A DNA stretch of 64,000 nucleotides from Combretum micranthum (Eukaryota > Streptophyta > Magnoliopsida > Myrtales > Combretaceae). The notes below the pieces were generated by a model. It saw only the letters and a program-made list of their open reading frames with translations, did not search any database and was not told where the DNA came from. The position numbers and the translations under genes are program-made. Where the stretch lies: NCBI GenBank assembly GCA_024138025.1, contig JAMXBD010001041.1, forward strand, positions 124,001-188,000, given 5' to 3'. Below are positions 11,463 to 22,608 of this stretch, piece after piece. Every line of letters starts with the position of its first letter. Positions within the stretch are counted from its first letter, which is position 1.

Positions 11463-12731
11463 CTAGGCTTCTTTAATTCTCTGAAGCAAAGTAGGTTCCA
11501 AAATTAGATTTTCTAACTCAGCTTCCAAACCTTGTATTGAGAATTCCAAGTTTAATCTCTCAAATTCCTTGATAAGTTCTTTTTGTTCCGTTAGTATTGA
11601 AGCCACTTCTCCATAACTTTTCCGGCTCAAGGCATCAGCTACAGCATTTACTTTACTCGGATGGTAATTAATGGTAAGATCATAATCTTTAATTAATTCC
11701 AACCATCGTCTTTGTCTCATGTTCAACTCTTTTTGTGTAAATATATACTTCAAACTCTTGTGATCCGTATATATTTCACATTTCTGCCCATACAAATAGT
11801 GATGCCAAATCTTGAGTGCAAAAACAATAGCAGTTAATTCTAGATCATGAGTGGGGTAATTCACCTCATGTGGTTTCAGTTGTCTAGAAGCATATGCTAT
11901 TACTTTTCCATTTTGCATTAACACACATCCCAATCCATTTCTAGATGCATCACTATAGACAGTATATAAATCCTTGTTATTGGGCAAAACCAAGATTGGT
12001 GCTGATATTAACCTTTTCTTCAACTCTTGGAAACTTTGTTCACATTGATCATTCCACTCAAATTTCTCATTCTTCCGAGTCAATTGAGTCAAAGGTCGTG
12101 CAATCTTTGAGAAATCCTTTACAAATTTCCGATAATATCCTGCCAAACCCAAGAAACTTCTAACTTCAGTAACAGTTTCAGGTCTTTTCCATTCCACAAT
12201 AGCCTTAAATTTTGCAGGATTAACTGATATTCCTTCTCCAGAAACAATATGTCCAAGGAATGATATACTTTTAAGCCAAAATTCACACTTATATAATTTG
12301 GCATACAACTTATTGTTTCTCAATATCTGTAACACCTTTCTCAAATTCTCATCATGTTGTTCTTCATTAGACAAATATACAAGTATATCTATGAAAACAA
12401 TCACACAGATATCCAGCAAAGGTCTAAAGATACGGTTCATCAGATCCATAAAAACTGTAGGTGCATTGGTTAACCCATATGGCATGACCAAAAATTCATA
12501 ATGACCATATCTAGTCCGAAATGTAGTCTTTGGTACATCTTCTGCTTTGATTCGGATTTGATGATATCCTGACTTTAGATCAATTCGAGAAAATACCTTT
12601 GCTCCTCTTAATTGATCAAAAAGATCATCAATCCTAGGTAAAGGATATTTGTTCTTGATCGTCACTCTGTTTAATTCTCTATAATCAATACAGAGTCTCA
12701 TTGATCCATCTTTCTTCTTCACAAACAGCAC
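11463..12731 (-). pseudogene. pol: Gypsy reverse transcriptase and RNase H
   Basis: A 422-residue open stretch. RT motifs in order: [19 protein letters not shown] near residue 3, [16 protein letters not shown] near 48, [21 protein letters not shown] near 72, the catalytic box near 112, [14 protein letters not shown], and [17 protein letters not shown]. The RNase H domain follows ([58 protein letters not shown]). The catalytic box reads VFIDILVYL: one aspartate codon of the usual two-aspartate motif is missing, so the polymerase would be dead. It is in the same frame as the protease piece, separated by one TGA at 12744-12746. Confidence 0.95.
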
Positions 12732-12746
12732 TGGTGCTCCCCAAGG

Positions 12747-13440
12747 TCAAACACTAGGTCTGATAAATCTTTTATCCAACAATTCTTGTAGTTGTACCTT
12801 TAATTCTTTCAATTCTACAGGTGTCATACGATATAGAGCTTTTGATACTGGTTCGGTTCCAGGTATCAAATCAATTGAGAATTCCACTTCTCTATGTGGG
12901 GGTAACCCTAGTAATTCGTCTGGAAATACATCTGAGTATTCACACACTGTTCGAATGGTATGAATATCCAATTCCTTGGATTTACCTTCAGTTGCTCCAA
13001 GAATACAACCGTTCATCTCCATATCTTCTTCATTTTCCACTTCAATTGCTGTTATCCTATTTCCGACTCCTTGGAGTATCTCACCTCTATACTCCTTTCT
13101 TTCTCCTTGATTATTGACAAAGATACTATTTTGAGATGGACAATTAACTTTTGCTTTTACAGCAATTAACCAAACCATACCCAAAATAGTATCATATTTC
13201 TGCATTTCTATCATAATTAAGTCAGCAATTGATTCTTGATCTCCAATCTTTAGTGGACAACTCTTGATCATCTCCCGTGTCACCACTAAATCTCCAGTTG
13301 GCGTAGTAACTCTCAATTCCTTATTCATGCTTTCAATTGGTAATCTTATATGCCTTGCTAATTCAGTATTTATGAAAGAATGCATTGCTCCATGTCAAAC
13401 AAAGCATACGCAGTCTGATCCCCTCCTTGAATTGATCCTA
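12747..13440 (-). pseudogene. pol: Gypsy protease and linker to RT
   Basis: The frame 13385-12747 starts within the protease just after its active site (HSFINTELA) and carries the typical AIL-type segment LGMVWL (usually LGMDWL) and the linker to RT (VCEYSDVFPDELLGLPPHREVEFSIDLIPGT). The preceding bases up to about 13440 encode YALFD in another frame, so a 1-bp deletion sits exactly at the D-T/S-G active-site codons. Left of this, towards the 5' end of the element, gag is gone and a foreign LTR begins at 13498. Confidence 0.88.
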
Positions 13441-13497
13441 AGTATCAATTATTAAGTTCATGTTATTTTCAATTCATCAAGACCTCTATTGCTCATT

Positions 13498-14540
13498 GTA
13501 GATACCCAATTTTTGCCCAATTAATTAAGGCTTAAATTTAATTAAACTCATTTTTTCCAAAAGCCTTAAGTATTGATGAAGTTGGCTATGTGATCAAGGC
13601 AAGGCCAAATGGCCTGTTGTTAAACACATTGACCCAAATACACATCAAGCTCAAGGACAGGTTCAAACCTAGCAAAGGCAAATTTTTGCCTTTTTATTAT
13701 CTAATTTTTTGCCTTTTCAAAGTGACTTTTTGCCTTACTTTGCATCAGTTTTTAACTGACAAAACATCATTGATTGTTGAAATTGATGATGCCATTGCAT
13801 AGTGGTTATGGAATATGAAAATTAGTGCACAATTCATGTGTAAAAACAACCCAAAAGTCACAAAATTCGTGCTAAAAATTGAAAAAAAAAAATGCAATTT
13901 GTGAGCATTCAATTGCACATGAATGAGGAGTTACAAGAATTGGAAAAATTGGACAATTAATCTGCCCACATTGAATGATTTGGTAAAGAATATGAGAAAT
14001 CAATCATCAAATCATCAGTTTCAAACAAATTAATCACGAATTTTCGAATTAAATTCGTGAAAAACAAAGAGGCAAAAATCGATTCATTTTCGAAACTGTT
14101 CGAAACGTAAAATTGAGCTTGCAACCTATAAATAGGGGGTCCTAGGATCAAAAGGCACAAGTCAATTTCAAGAAACACATACACAATAGGATCAATTCGA
14201 AGTTCTCGAATTTAGGATGAAAAATTCGAATTTTTCAAATTCGAATTGATTGGATCAGATTTAATCCAAGTTGAGTGTTTTAGGAATGTTAGAAACTTGA
14301 TTTAGATGATTTAGTATGCTTAGATTTGCTCGAATTGCTCAAATTAATCTCTGTAAATTTTTTTAAATTTTTTTTTCATTTACGCCGCCGTACAACCACC
14401 GCCGGAGCCGCCTCTTGCCGCCGTTCTGGGCGCGAACCACCACCTTCAGAGGACGCGCAACCACCATAGGAGTCGGGCTGACAAGCTTCCAGCCACCGAG
14501 GACCACCGGAGTCGCCGTTCTGGGCGCGAACCACCACCTA
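13498..14540 (+). mobile_element. Truncated LTR fragment of a Tat/Ogre-like family
   Basis: It starts TGTAGATACCCAATTTTTGCC, the kind of LTR start seen in plant Tat-lineage elements, and has a TATAAATAG box at about 14127. The stretch after the TATA box (TCCTAGGATCAAAAGGCAC, then AATAGGATCAATTCGAAG) aligns well with the minus strand of the insertion at 51828-55104. The right part is GC-rich and carries two copies of GCCGTTCTGGGCGCGAACC, and ends abruptly where the gypsy 5' LTR resumes at 14541. It has therefore lost its 3' part, and the host element has lost gag and part of its 5' LTR, probably in one deletion. Confidence 0.75.
14127..14134 (+). promoter_or_regulatory. TATA box of the truncated LTR
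   Basis: TATAAATA preceded by CC and followed by GGGGG, about 630 bases from the LTR start. The same arrangement recurs in the related LTRs at 44334 and, on the minus strand, near 54195. Confidence 0.6.
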
Positions 14541-16239
14541 TGATCAGTGTAAGCCTCTTATAAGCCGCCGGCCTATCCATGTAAGCCGCCGGCGTTTAGC
14601 GTTTACACTGCCAGCCTTGAGGCAGTGTTGTACTGTTCATCATCTTCTTCCTCGGTTCGATTCATGTTCTTTGATTTTTACACGTTACAAACTTACTTAA
14701 ACTATTTATAAGTGTTTACATATCATATATAAAGACATTGAACATGTTTAAAAACATATATATATGTATATATATAAATCTCGATTTTGTGAAAGTAAAA
14801 CTAGGGTTTTGAAGTTTTACCTTGTTGGAGCTCGTTTGATGTAATCCGAAGCTCGTGTTTGTGTTTATTAAGTTCCTAAGATGATTATAAGTCAGTTATA
14901 ACTCTTATATTTGAACGCAAATTACTCGAGTTACCTTAACTTCCCTTTGAGCTCGTTTTTTAGGGTTTTTAGCTTTGTTCTTCCTTTGGTTCGAACTCGA
15001 TTGTTTTGATCGATTTGTTTTCTGTTTTTGGTTGGCTTTGATTGTTATTTGGGAGTGCTTTCGTGCTAAGGAGTTCGGGAGTTGAGGAGTTTGTTTGTTC
15101 TTCATTAAGATCATTTAATACACTCATATATATAGAAGAAGGAAAGGAAGAAGTTACGACTGCTTCTCCTCCGATTCTTCTTCTAAATTTGATGCTCTTG
15201 GCTGTTGTTTCACTTCATTAAATGGTGGGGTGAATTGTCCTCATTTCATAGGTTGTTAGGATTGAATTTGTTGACTTAAAATTGAATTATTGAACCATAT
15301 TTCGGCTCCTCTTCTTCACCGAATTTCCACCGAAATCAGCAGCCAAAATATATAAATATATTAGTTTATTATTTTAGTTAAGTTTTGAGTTAATTAAACG
15401 AGTTATACGGGTATAAATCAGCTAATATTTGGAAGTTTTTGTACAAAAATATGTTTATTGAAGTATACAAAACACTTAGATTTTCAAATAATACAAATTT
15501 AGGTTATAGATATACGTAGTTATTTATTCGTATAATTTTATCTCCTGCGATTAGGATTCCTTAAGCTCGTTAGGTCAATTTTTGTTTCAGGCTTCGATAG
15601 CTTAAGAAAACTCGGTTTGAAACAATAGCGTGATCCGATTATTTGTTTCGGGTTCAGATTTTGAGTTATTTGACAATTTATATTTTTGTTGTATATTTAA
15701 AATCCTAACGGTTCGTTTTTGGATCATCGTTTTCTGTTTATAAGCGTAAATAATCATTTATGTAATATTGGACTTAATACAGAAACCAAACTATATATAT
15801 ATCTTTAGTTTTGATACTGAACATGAATTCTTATTAGTAGCTTTTAAATTTTAACTAGAAATCTTGAATTTAGGGTTTAAGTCTAAATATAAACTCATCA
15901 CTACTCGTTATTTTAATCTCGAATCATTATCGGGATCAAAAACAATCATTTAATCCTTATATTCATATTTTCTATTTAAATCTATTTATATATCAGGTTT
16001 TGGGTCTAAATTTTAGATCATATCTTGAATTATTTATTCAAGATACAAAATCTCTTTTTTGGTTTAACTAAGGTTAAAGAATTTCTTTATTCAAATTCTA
16101 AATCTTTTATCTAATCAAATTCTACATATATATATATGTCGATCTATTCTTAAACTTAATTAGAATCTAAAGCCATTATCTAGTTCATATAATCTATTGT
16201 AAGGTCGTTTACTAATGTGAAAAATTCTCAGGGTTAACA
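14541..16239 (-). repeat. Remaining outer part of the Tekay-type 5' LTR
   Basis: It matches 8133-10015 closely from TGATCAGTGTAAGCC onward, with small insertions and deletions. It lacks the inner 1.6 kb of the LTR (the part equivalent to 6504-8130). Its outer end, TGTTAACCC on the minus strand, is followed by the TTTCT duplication at 16240. Compared with the 3' LTR it has a short extra copy of the TAAGCCGCCGGC motif near 14553-14590. Confidence 0.9.
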
Positions 16240-16533
16240 TTTCTTTTAGATAAAATAATTAATAAATACTAAAATTATTTTCTTCATTATATCTTAAAGG
16301 GCAAATGGTCAAACAGAGGCACCCAAAAAAGCATTACCTTAAAGTTTTGAATGAAAATGCTTATCTTTAAAAATAGCAAATTTAAGTATTAAAAGAAAAC
16401 ATACAGGAGATGTAGTTGAATAATTTCCTTTACCTAATTCTAAATGTCGTAACATACCTCAAGTGGCAGAATAAAAGGTACTCAGAGAGCGTTAGCGAAA
16501 TGGGTATGAATTCACTAGAAACTGTTTCTTGTA

Positions 16534-17031
16534 GTCAACTTAGAAGAAGGTATTGATGATGCATCGCCCTACAAGGAAGTTATGGCAACCAAGCCGCAAC
16601 AACCAAAGCAAGTAGGATCACCTAAGGAATTCGATGATTTTGATGAAAGCAGAATTAAATTTACATCTAGAGTTATAGCCATTTTGATAGCAACAATAAG
16701 GTACGAGGGAGGGAAGGCTCTCCCTTCCACAAGACACTCCAAAGATGTTGATCTAGGATTGTATTGGAAAGAGTCCTTACCAGTGGTCAACTTAGAAGAA
16801 GGTATTGATGATGCATAGCCCTACAGTGAAGTTATGGCAACCAAGCCGCAACAACCAAAGCAAGTAGGATCACCTAAGGAATTCGATGATTCTGATGAAA
16901 GCAGAATTAAATTTACATCTAGAGTTATAGCCATTTTGATAGCAACAATAAGGTACGAGGGAGGGAAGGCTCTCCCCTCCATAAGACACTCCAAAGATGT
17001 TGATCTAGGATTGTATTGGAAAGAGTCCTTA
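16534..17031 (+). repeat. Direct tandem repeat, 252-bp unit, two copies
   Basis: Period 252 bases, a multiple of three. I count about six substitutions between the copies and no gaps, so the duplication is recent or conserved. Differences include TCG versus TAG, AAGGAA versus AGTGAA, TTT versus TCT and CACAAG versus CATAAG. Confidence 0.93.
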
Positions 17032-17037
17032 AAAATA

Positions 17038-17072
<35 letters not shown>
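17038..17072 (+). repeat. (ATG)n microsatellite
   Basis: About 11 uninterrupted ATG units directly after the second 252-bp repeat. Confidence 0.97.
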
Positions 17073-17247
17073 AATAGTAATAATTTATTTATTTATAATT
17101 AATTATTAAATTACACAGTCACATATAAAAGTTATATTTAATTTTGACTTTCTCACTACTCATTAACATCCATTAATATGTATTACCGTGATTTATGTTT
17201 AATTTCAGACTTCCCATGAATGCTAGCGGTTTCTAAGGATAACATTG

Positions 17248-18704
17248 GGGTTAATTTCATTGACGGTATCTGAACTTTCTAGATTTAACAATGTTGTACC
17301 TAAAAAATTTTTTTTCCCACAAAAGTAACTAAACTTTAAAGTTTGCACTGATGGTCATTATGATTAGAATTCGGCCAAAAATCCAGTACTTTGCTGACAT
17401 GGCAAGTTCTCATATTAAAAAAATTAATTTTTTTATTCCAAGTTAGTATGTTTATATTTTTTTTTCTTCCCCAATCTCTCTTCTCTCACTCTACTGTGCC
17501 TCTTACTTCTCTTCTTCTTCATATACCTATGCCCATAAGATAAAATCCATTCCAATTAGAGATAGTGTGTGTCAGTGGAAAAAAATCCATTTCAACTGGC
17601 TTGGGAAGATGGCTCTGTTGGTGCGACGTGTTCTTTTGGTTTGCTTTGGTTGAAGGAGGTGGCTTTGATTAGTGCTTAGTGGAGACGAATATGATGGTTC
17701 TAGATCCAGGTTAAAAAGAAGATAGTGGTGAAAATTTTAGTTTAGTTTAAGAGAAGGAAGGTGCTGGGTTTTAGAGAGAGAGAGTGATTAGAGAGAGAAA
17801 GTAGGTTTGAAAGAGATGGTGTTGTTCGATGAGTTGTTGAGGAAATGGGCTTTGATGGTGGAGACAATGGCTAATTTGTAGTGATGAATTTGTTGTCATG
17901 GATTTTAGAGAGAGAGAGAGAGAGAGAGAGAGCAAGGAAGAAGGGCTAGAGCAAGATGAGAAATAAGGAACACTAGGTTGGATTATCACCAACATATGCG
18001 CAAGTTGCCAGAGCGGTGGCAGGAGGGATGTTGGATGATGGGGGATGTTGAAGTGAGCTGTCTGATGGGCTCAGCAAAGGCCAAAAATGCCTGTTGATGA
18101 TGTTTTGATAATGAAGAATGTGGGGCGATAGTTCATGCCCTTAGTCATTTGGGCTTCGTCGAAGTAATTCTATTATAGAATGGAAGAACAAGAAGATGTT
18201 GCTATTCTCTAGATTTTCTATGTATTATATTTTTAAAACTCAAACTTTGATGAAGATTTTATAATGTGGATAAGCTTAAATCTAATGAAGGGAAAATCTT
18301 AGATTTAGTTTTAAAAGTTCATATTTTGCACATATCTCATATATAAAATTATAACATTAGGATCATTTCATTAAGATTTGCATGAAAATTAGATAGAAAC
18401 CTATAAGATTAATCGAGATTTGGGTTTATCATTCTCTATTTTTATTTTCTCTTGCTTTCTCTCGCTTTCTCTCTCTTCTATCCTAAGGAAGAAGATAACC
18501 ATGAGCCTAGAAATTTAAAAATTAATTTTTTAATATGATAACTTGCCATGTCAGTAAAGCACTAGATTTTTGGCCGGATTCCAACCATAATGACCATCGG
18601 TTCAAACTTTAAAGAGTTTAGTTAATTTTGTGGGAAAATTTTTTGTTTTAGGTACGAAACTGTCAAATCAAGAAAGTTCAAGTACTATCAATGAAATTAA
18701 CCTG
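17248..18704. mobile_element. Non-autonomous MULE-like element with long inverted repeats
   Basis: The left end (GGGTTAATTTCATTGACGG) and right end are inverted copies that can be followed for about 185 bases (17248-17432 against 18517-18704), sharing for example GGTCATTATG, GGCCAAAAATC and TGACATGGCAAGTT. Flanks ATAACATTG (17239-17247) and ACAACATTG (18705-18713) form a 9-bp target-site duplication with one mismatch, the length typical of Mutator-like elements. The interior holds a pyrimidine-rich segment, a (GA)n run and no transposase. The interior might include captured host sequence, but I could not identify any. Confidence 0.82.
17907..17932 (+). repeat. (GA)n microsatellite
   Basis: Thirteen AG units inside the MULE-like element; a shorter GAGAGAG run lies at about 17775-17785. 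Confidence 0.95.
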
Positions 18705-18713
18705 ACAACATTG

Positions 18714-19347
18714 ATTTCCTCATTTATTTTTTAAATATTGCATGACTAAGGTGCTTTGCCACGTGCTAAGGCAATATGGTCGGTTTATAAAAAAAAATTA
18801 GAAATATATATATCAACCTATGCTAGTATTTTGAATAAGCATAAATTTTTCTTAAAGATATAAAAATATTTCATAATGCTATTGCAAGGATCCCTAAATT
18901 TTTTTTTTTTTTTAAAAGATAGGTTGCCTCAAGTTTATTCCTGCATAGCTTCGCCATGAAAAAACAAATTTTTTGCTATACTTTGTTGCTCTCTCTAGGG
19001 GACGGACACATGATGAGATCATTGGGGGATCTTAGTTAAGTTAATATTAAAATTATTAATATGTATTTACTTATTATCACAACTCTATTACATCTTATGT
19101 ATACATAAAAGTTTTATTAATGATTTCATTTTGATTTTTTCTAACCTTATTAGTATGAAAAAAATTGTTCAAGAAATAATTAAGGATATTTAGTCAATTT
19201 GATAACATATCATACATAGATTACTTGATAATTAATTATCAATAAAAAAATAAAGTTAATAGATGATAAAATCAATGTTATTTAGAAATATTTTATATGA
19301 TAAAATCATGACATTTGTATTATGGATAATATAATTATTAGTTGTAG
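18714..19347. other. AT-rich spacer left of the chromodomain gypsy element
   Basis: No coding potential seen. It holds a poly-T/A run near 18900 and then AT-rich sequence; after removal of the following element it joins directly to 24965. TATAC at 19348-19352 is the target-site duplication. Confidence 0.5.
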
Positions 19348-19352
19348 TATAC

Positions 19353-19944
19353 TGTTAAGGGTAAAATAGTAAAAACCGAGGTTCACTTTAATCTAAGTAT
19401 TTAAACTCTTTTTCTTATCTCTCTCTTCAGAAGGTAACTTTCGAAACCCTAACTCTTTTGATTTTTCTCTCTATCGTTAATCACTTTCTTCTCTGTTTAT
19501 GTTTCTCTACTAATATTGTTTTACTCTGTGTATGTAGATTGATCCTATTCTAGCTGGATCAGGCTCCTGTACTTCGAGGCACTATTCTGTTGGACAAAAG
19601 ATGAGGATACCCTCTCTGTGTATCTCGCTTTGCTATTTATATTGTTTGATCTGTTACATGCCTGTCGTTATCTATTCTGTTACACATTTACATGGCTGTA
19701 ACTATATGCTACTGAGAACTACATGATGCATGCATAGCTGTTAAGATCTACTTGTACTTCTATGTTCGAGATCTAAACTGTATCTGTTACATCCTACTCA
19801 GATCCAGCTGTAACTATAACTAAAAGTATTTATGTGTAGTAGTCTTCCATCCAAACTGGTTTGGATCGGTTCCTATGCTGTCTGTCCGTAGCATCTTCTA
19901 TCCAAACTGGGTTGGATTGGTTCCTATGCTGTTTGTCCGTAACA
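19353..19944 (-). repeat. 3' LTR of chromodomain element, 592 bp
   Basis: Matches 24381-24959 along its whole length. Differences are mostly single extra bases in this copy. The inner end carries two tandem 51-bp units (19843-19893 and 19894-19944) containing ATCCAAACTGG and GGTTCCTATGCTGT, present in both LTRs. Confidence 0.95.
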
Positions 19945-20204
19945 AGTTTCCCCTGTTCTGGAAAAATGACCTTGTCCTCAAGGTCAAAGTGGGTATAAGT
20001 CTGTCGAAATTTGTCCCAATCCTCCCAAGTAGAATCCTCAGTGGCTAATCCCTTCCATTGTACCAATACTTGGGGAATAGAGGCACCCTGTTGAACCACA
20101 TAGCGGGAACTTAAGATAGCCAAAGGTTGAATGAGCGGACCTGAGTTATAAGACTCTGTAGGGAGCTCAAGAGGTTGTAAATCAGTACCATGTGCTGGTT
20201 TCAA
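19830..20204 (-). pseudogene. pol: Integrase C-terminus with chromodomain
   Basis: The translation contains YVVQQGASIPQVLVQWKGLATEDSTWEDWDKFRQTY, a clear chromodomain (VQWKG, STWE), thought to tether integration to heterochromatin. The frame then runs on into the 3' LTR and stops at 19830. The extension encodes two similar blocks (RQHRNQSNPVWIED and RQHRNRSKPVWMED) because of the 51-bp tandem repeat in the LTR. Frame differs from the integrase core to its right. Confidence 0.9.
19945..19956 (-). other. Probable polypurine tract
   Basis: The minus strand reads ACAGGGGAAACT right before the LTR start. The purine run is short (AGGGGAAA), as in several small chromoviruses. Confidence 0.65.
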
Positions 20205-21041
20205 TAAGAAACATGAAAAACTCGATGAATTTTAGAGTAAGGAGGAAGATCCAATTCATAAGCACACTGACCAATCTTCTTGAGTACAGTAAAAGGCCCA
20301 TAAAAACGTTTAGACAACTTATGGCTCTTATGAGAAGCCAATGATAGTTGTCTATAAGGTTGGAGCCTGACATACACCTGATCCCCCTCATTATAATGAT
20401 ATCAGATCGATGCTTATCAACTAAACTCTTCATTTTAGTTTGAGCATGCTGTAAATTAGCATGTAAAACCTTAAGAGCTTGATCTCGAGAAACCAAATCT
20501 TGATCCACTGCTGCTACTGGTGAAGAGCCCCCTAAATAAGAAGGTAAAACAGGGGGTTCTCTGCCATACACAATTTGGAATGGAGTCATTCCAGCACCCT
20601 CATGATATGAAGTATTATAGGCATACTCAGCCCAAGGCAAATACAAAGTCCACCTCTCAGGATAATCCATAACAAAACATCGAAGGTATTGTTGAATAGT
20701 CCTATTCAACACTTCAGTTTGACCATCCGATTGAGGATGGTAGGCTGAACTCATGTGTAATTTCGTCCCACTCAAACGAAATAATTCTTTCCAAAATTGA
20801 CTGAGAAAAATAGAATCTCGTCAGAAACAATGGATTTAGGGAAACCATGCAATTTAACAATCATGTTTAAAAATAAGTTGGCAACCTTAGTAGCTGTAAA
20901 ATGACTATCCAGAGCTCCCAAATGGCAATATTTGGATAGTCTATCCACAACTACTAATATCACTGAACAGCCCTTAGAAGAGGGAAGATGTGTGATGAAA
21001 TCCATAGCAATGTCTTCCCAAATTCTGATAGGAATTGGCAA
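20182..21041 (-). pseudogene. pol: Gypsy integrase catalytic core
   Basis: 21041-20772 carries IAMDFITHLPSSKG and VVVDRLSKYCHLGAL with the first catalytic D, and LHGFPKSIVSDE with the second, then breaks. 20775-20182, in another frame, carries LHMSSAYHPQSDGQTEVLNRTIQQYLRCF with the catalytic E and WAEYAYNTSYHEGAGMTPFQIVYGREPP. A further frameshift near 20400 converts the rest into unrelated residues. All three acidic residues are present across the fragments. Confidence 0.92.
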
Positions 21042-21046
21042 AGGGG

Positions 21047-21886
21047 CTAATAACCAGCCGGTGCAGTAGTCACATACTTAATTTGTTGACAGATGTGACA
21101 CTTTCTAACATATTCTTCAATCTGTGTCCTCATCTTGGGCCAATAAAATTGACTGGCAATTCTTTTAAATGTCTTGGTCACTCCAAAATGGCCAGCCATT
21201 GGTGAACCATGAAATTCCTCCAAAATTCGAGGAATTAATAAAGACTCAGGCACCAAAAATAAACGAGTCCCATAATATAGTAATCCATGTTTCCATTCAA
21301 TCTTCTGCTTGGAAACCAGACCTGCTTGTAATTGAGCAATGATAGTTTGAAAAGCAGGTAAAGTCTGATACTCCTGTTTAAGATCATCAATACAATTGAA
21401 AATGGGCATAGAAAAAGCCAACAAAGAGGCATCATTGTATTGCCGTGATAAACCATCGGCTAACACATTGTCTACTCCTTTCTTGTAGACAATCTCATAG
21501 TCATAGCCCAACAACTTGGTCACATAACGTTGCTGTTCAGGTGTCTGAATAACCTGTGAGAGAAGTTCTTTCAAACTTCTATGATCAGTCCGAATTTGAA
21601 AATGATTACCCAACAAATAATGTCTCCATTTTCTGACTGATTCTACAACAGCATACAATTCCCGAACATAAACCGATGCTTTCCTTAAATGATTAGGAAG
21701 CTTTTTACTAAAATAGGCAATTGGGTGTGACTGTTGTAACAATACTGCACCAATGCCTACTCCAGATGCATCTGTCTCAACTACAAAAGGTTGTTTAAAA
21801 TCAGGCAAAGCCAGAATAGGTGCATTAATCAAAGCCTTCTTTAATTGTGAAAAAGCTTGCTCAGCCTCTTGACCAATGAAATCCAT
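21047..21886 (-). pseudogene. pol: Gypsy RNase H and integrase zinc module
   Basis: The open 279-residue stretch starts at the end of RT (EQAFSQLKKALINAPILALPDF), continues with RNase H (VETDASGVGIGAVLLQQ, YFSKKLP, RELYAVVESVRKWRHYLLG, RTDHRSLKELL), a tether, and the HHCC zinc module (HGSPMAGHFGVTKTFKRI and CHICQQIK). It ends at a stop just before the integrase core. Confidence 0.93.
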
Positions 21887-22608
21887 CAGTTTTCAATAAA
21901 TCTGTTAAGGGTCCAGCAATAGTAGCATAGCCCTTAATGAACTTTCTATAATACCCTGAGAGACCCAAAAATGCTCTTAATTGTTTAACATTTCTTGGAG
22001 TTTCCCAATTAGCTACTGCATCCACCTTCGAAGGATCTGGCTTAAGAGCATTGAAAGAAACCACATGTCCCAAATATTCAATAGTAGATTGGGCAAAAGA
22101 ACACTTGCTCTCTTTCAAAAAAAACTTGTTATCCAATAAAGTTTGCAAAACCAAAGTCAAGTGTTGCAAATGATCTTCCATGTTACTGCTATATATCAAA
22201 ATATCATCAAAGAAAATGATGACAAATTTCCTCAGATAAGACTGAAACATTGTATTCATAATAGATTGAAAAGTGGAGGTGCATTACTTAACCCAAAAGG
22301 CATTACAAGAAATTCGTAATGACCTTGGTGAGTTCTAAAAGCAGTCTTGTCCACATCCTGAGGAGCCATTCGAATCTGATGGTATCCTGCTCTAAGATCA
22401 AGTTTAGAAAATAAACATGCATCCGAAGTTCATCAATCAATTCATCAACTGTGGGAATGGGAAAATTATCCCGCACAGTAACTTGATTTAGAGCCCTATA
22501 ATCCACACAAAAACGCCAGCTCCCATCTTTCTTTTTGACTAATAAAACTGGAGAAGAAAAGGCACTAGTGCTGCGTTGAATGACTCCTTGAGCCAACATT
22601 TCCTCCAC
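21861..22608 (-). pseudogene. pol: Gypsy reverse transcriptase, two frames
   Basis: 22608-22303 contains the RT start ([45 protein letters not shown]) and then shifts out of frame. 22259-21861 contains KFVIIFFDDILIYSSNMEDHLQHL with the two catalytic aspartates, LGHVVSFNALKPDPSKVDAV and QLRAFLGLSGYYRKFI. The intervening F-x-G-L-x-N-A-P region (22260-22330) is present in other frames. Confidence 0.92.

Larger units (their letters stand above)
6504..16239 (-). mobile_element. Tekay/Del-type Ty3-gypsy chromovirus, internally deleted
   Basis: A minus-strand element delimited by TGTCACG at 6504 and TGTTAACCC (minus strand) at 16239 and flanked by identical 5-bp target-site duplications TTTCT at 6499-6503 and 16240-16244. 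It contains a 3.5-kb 3' LTR, a polypurine tract, and a pol gene in the gypsy order protease-RT-RNase H-integrase with a chromodomain-like tail, which points to the Tekay (Del) chromovirus clade. The gag gene, the primer-binding site and the inner part of the 5' LTR are missing. In their place lies a piece of another LTR (13498-14540). The matching duplications show that both outer ends are original. Confidence 0.92.
16519..17109 (+). pseudogene. Unrecognised coding-like stretch of two in-frame repeats
   Basis: The frame is open from 16519 to 17109 except for a TAG at 16816-16818. Its body is two copies of an 84-codon unit (16534-16785 and 16786-17031). Each contains ATKPQQPKQVGSPKEFDD, DESRIKFTSRVIAILIATIR, YEGGKALPS and DLGLYWKESL. 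In copy 1 the codon matching the stop is TCG. Start of copy 1 is preceded by TTTCTTGTAG, which resembles a 3' splice site, so these could be duplicated exons of a host gene or a captured fragment. I do not recognise the protein family. The second copy runs into an ATG microsatellite. It sits 290 bases outside the Tekay-type element. Confidence 0.5.
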
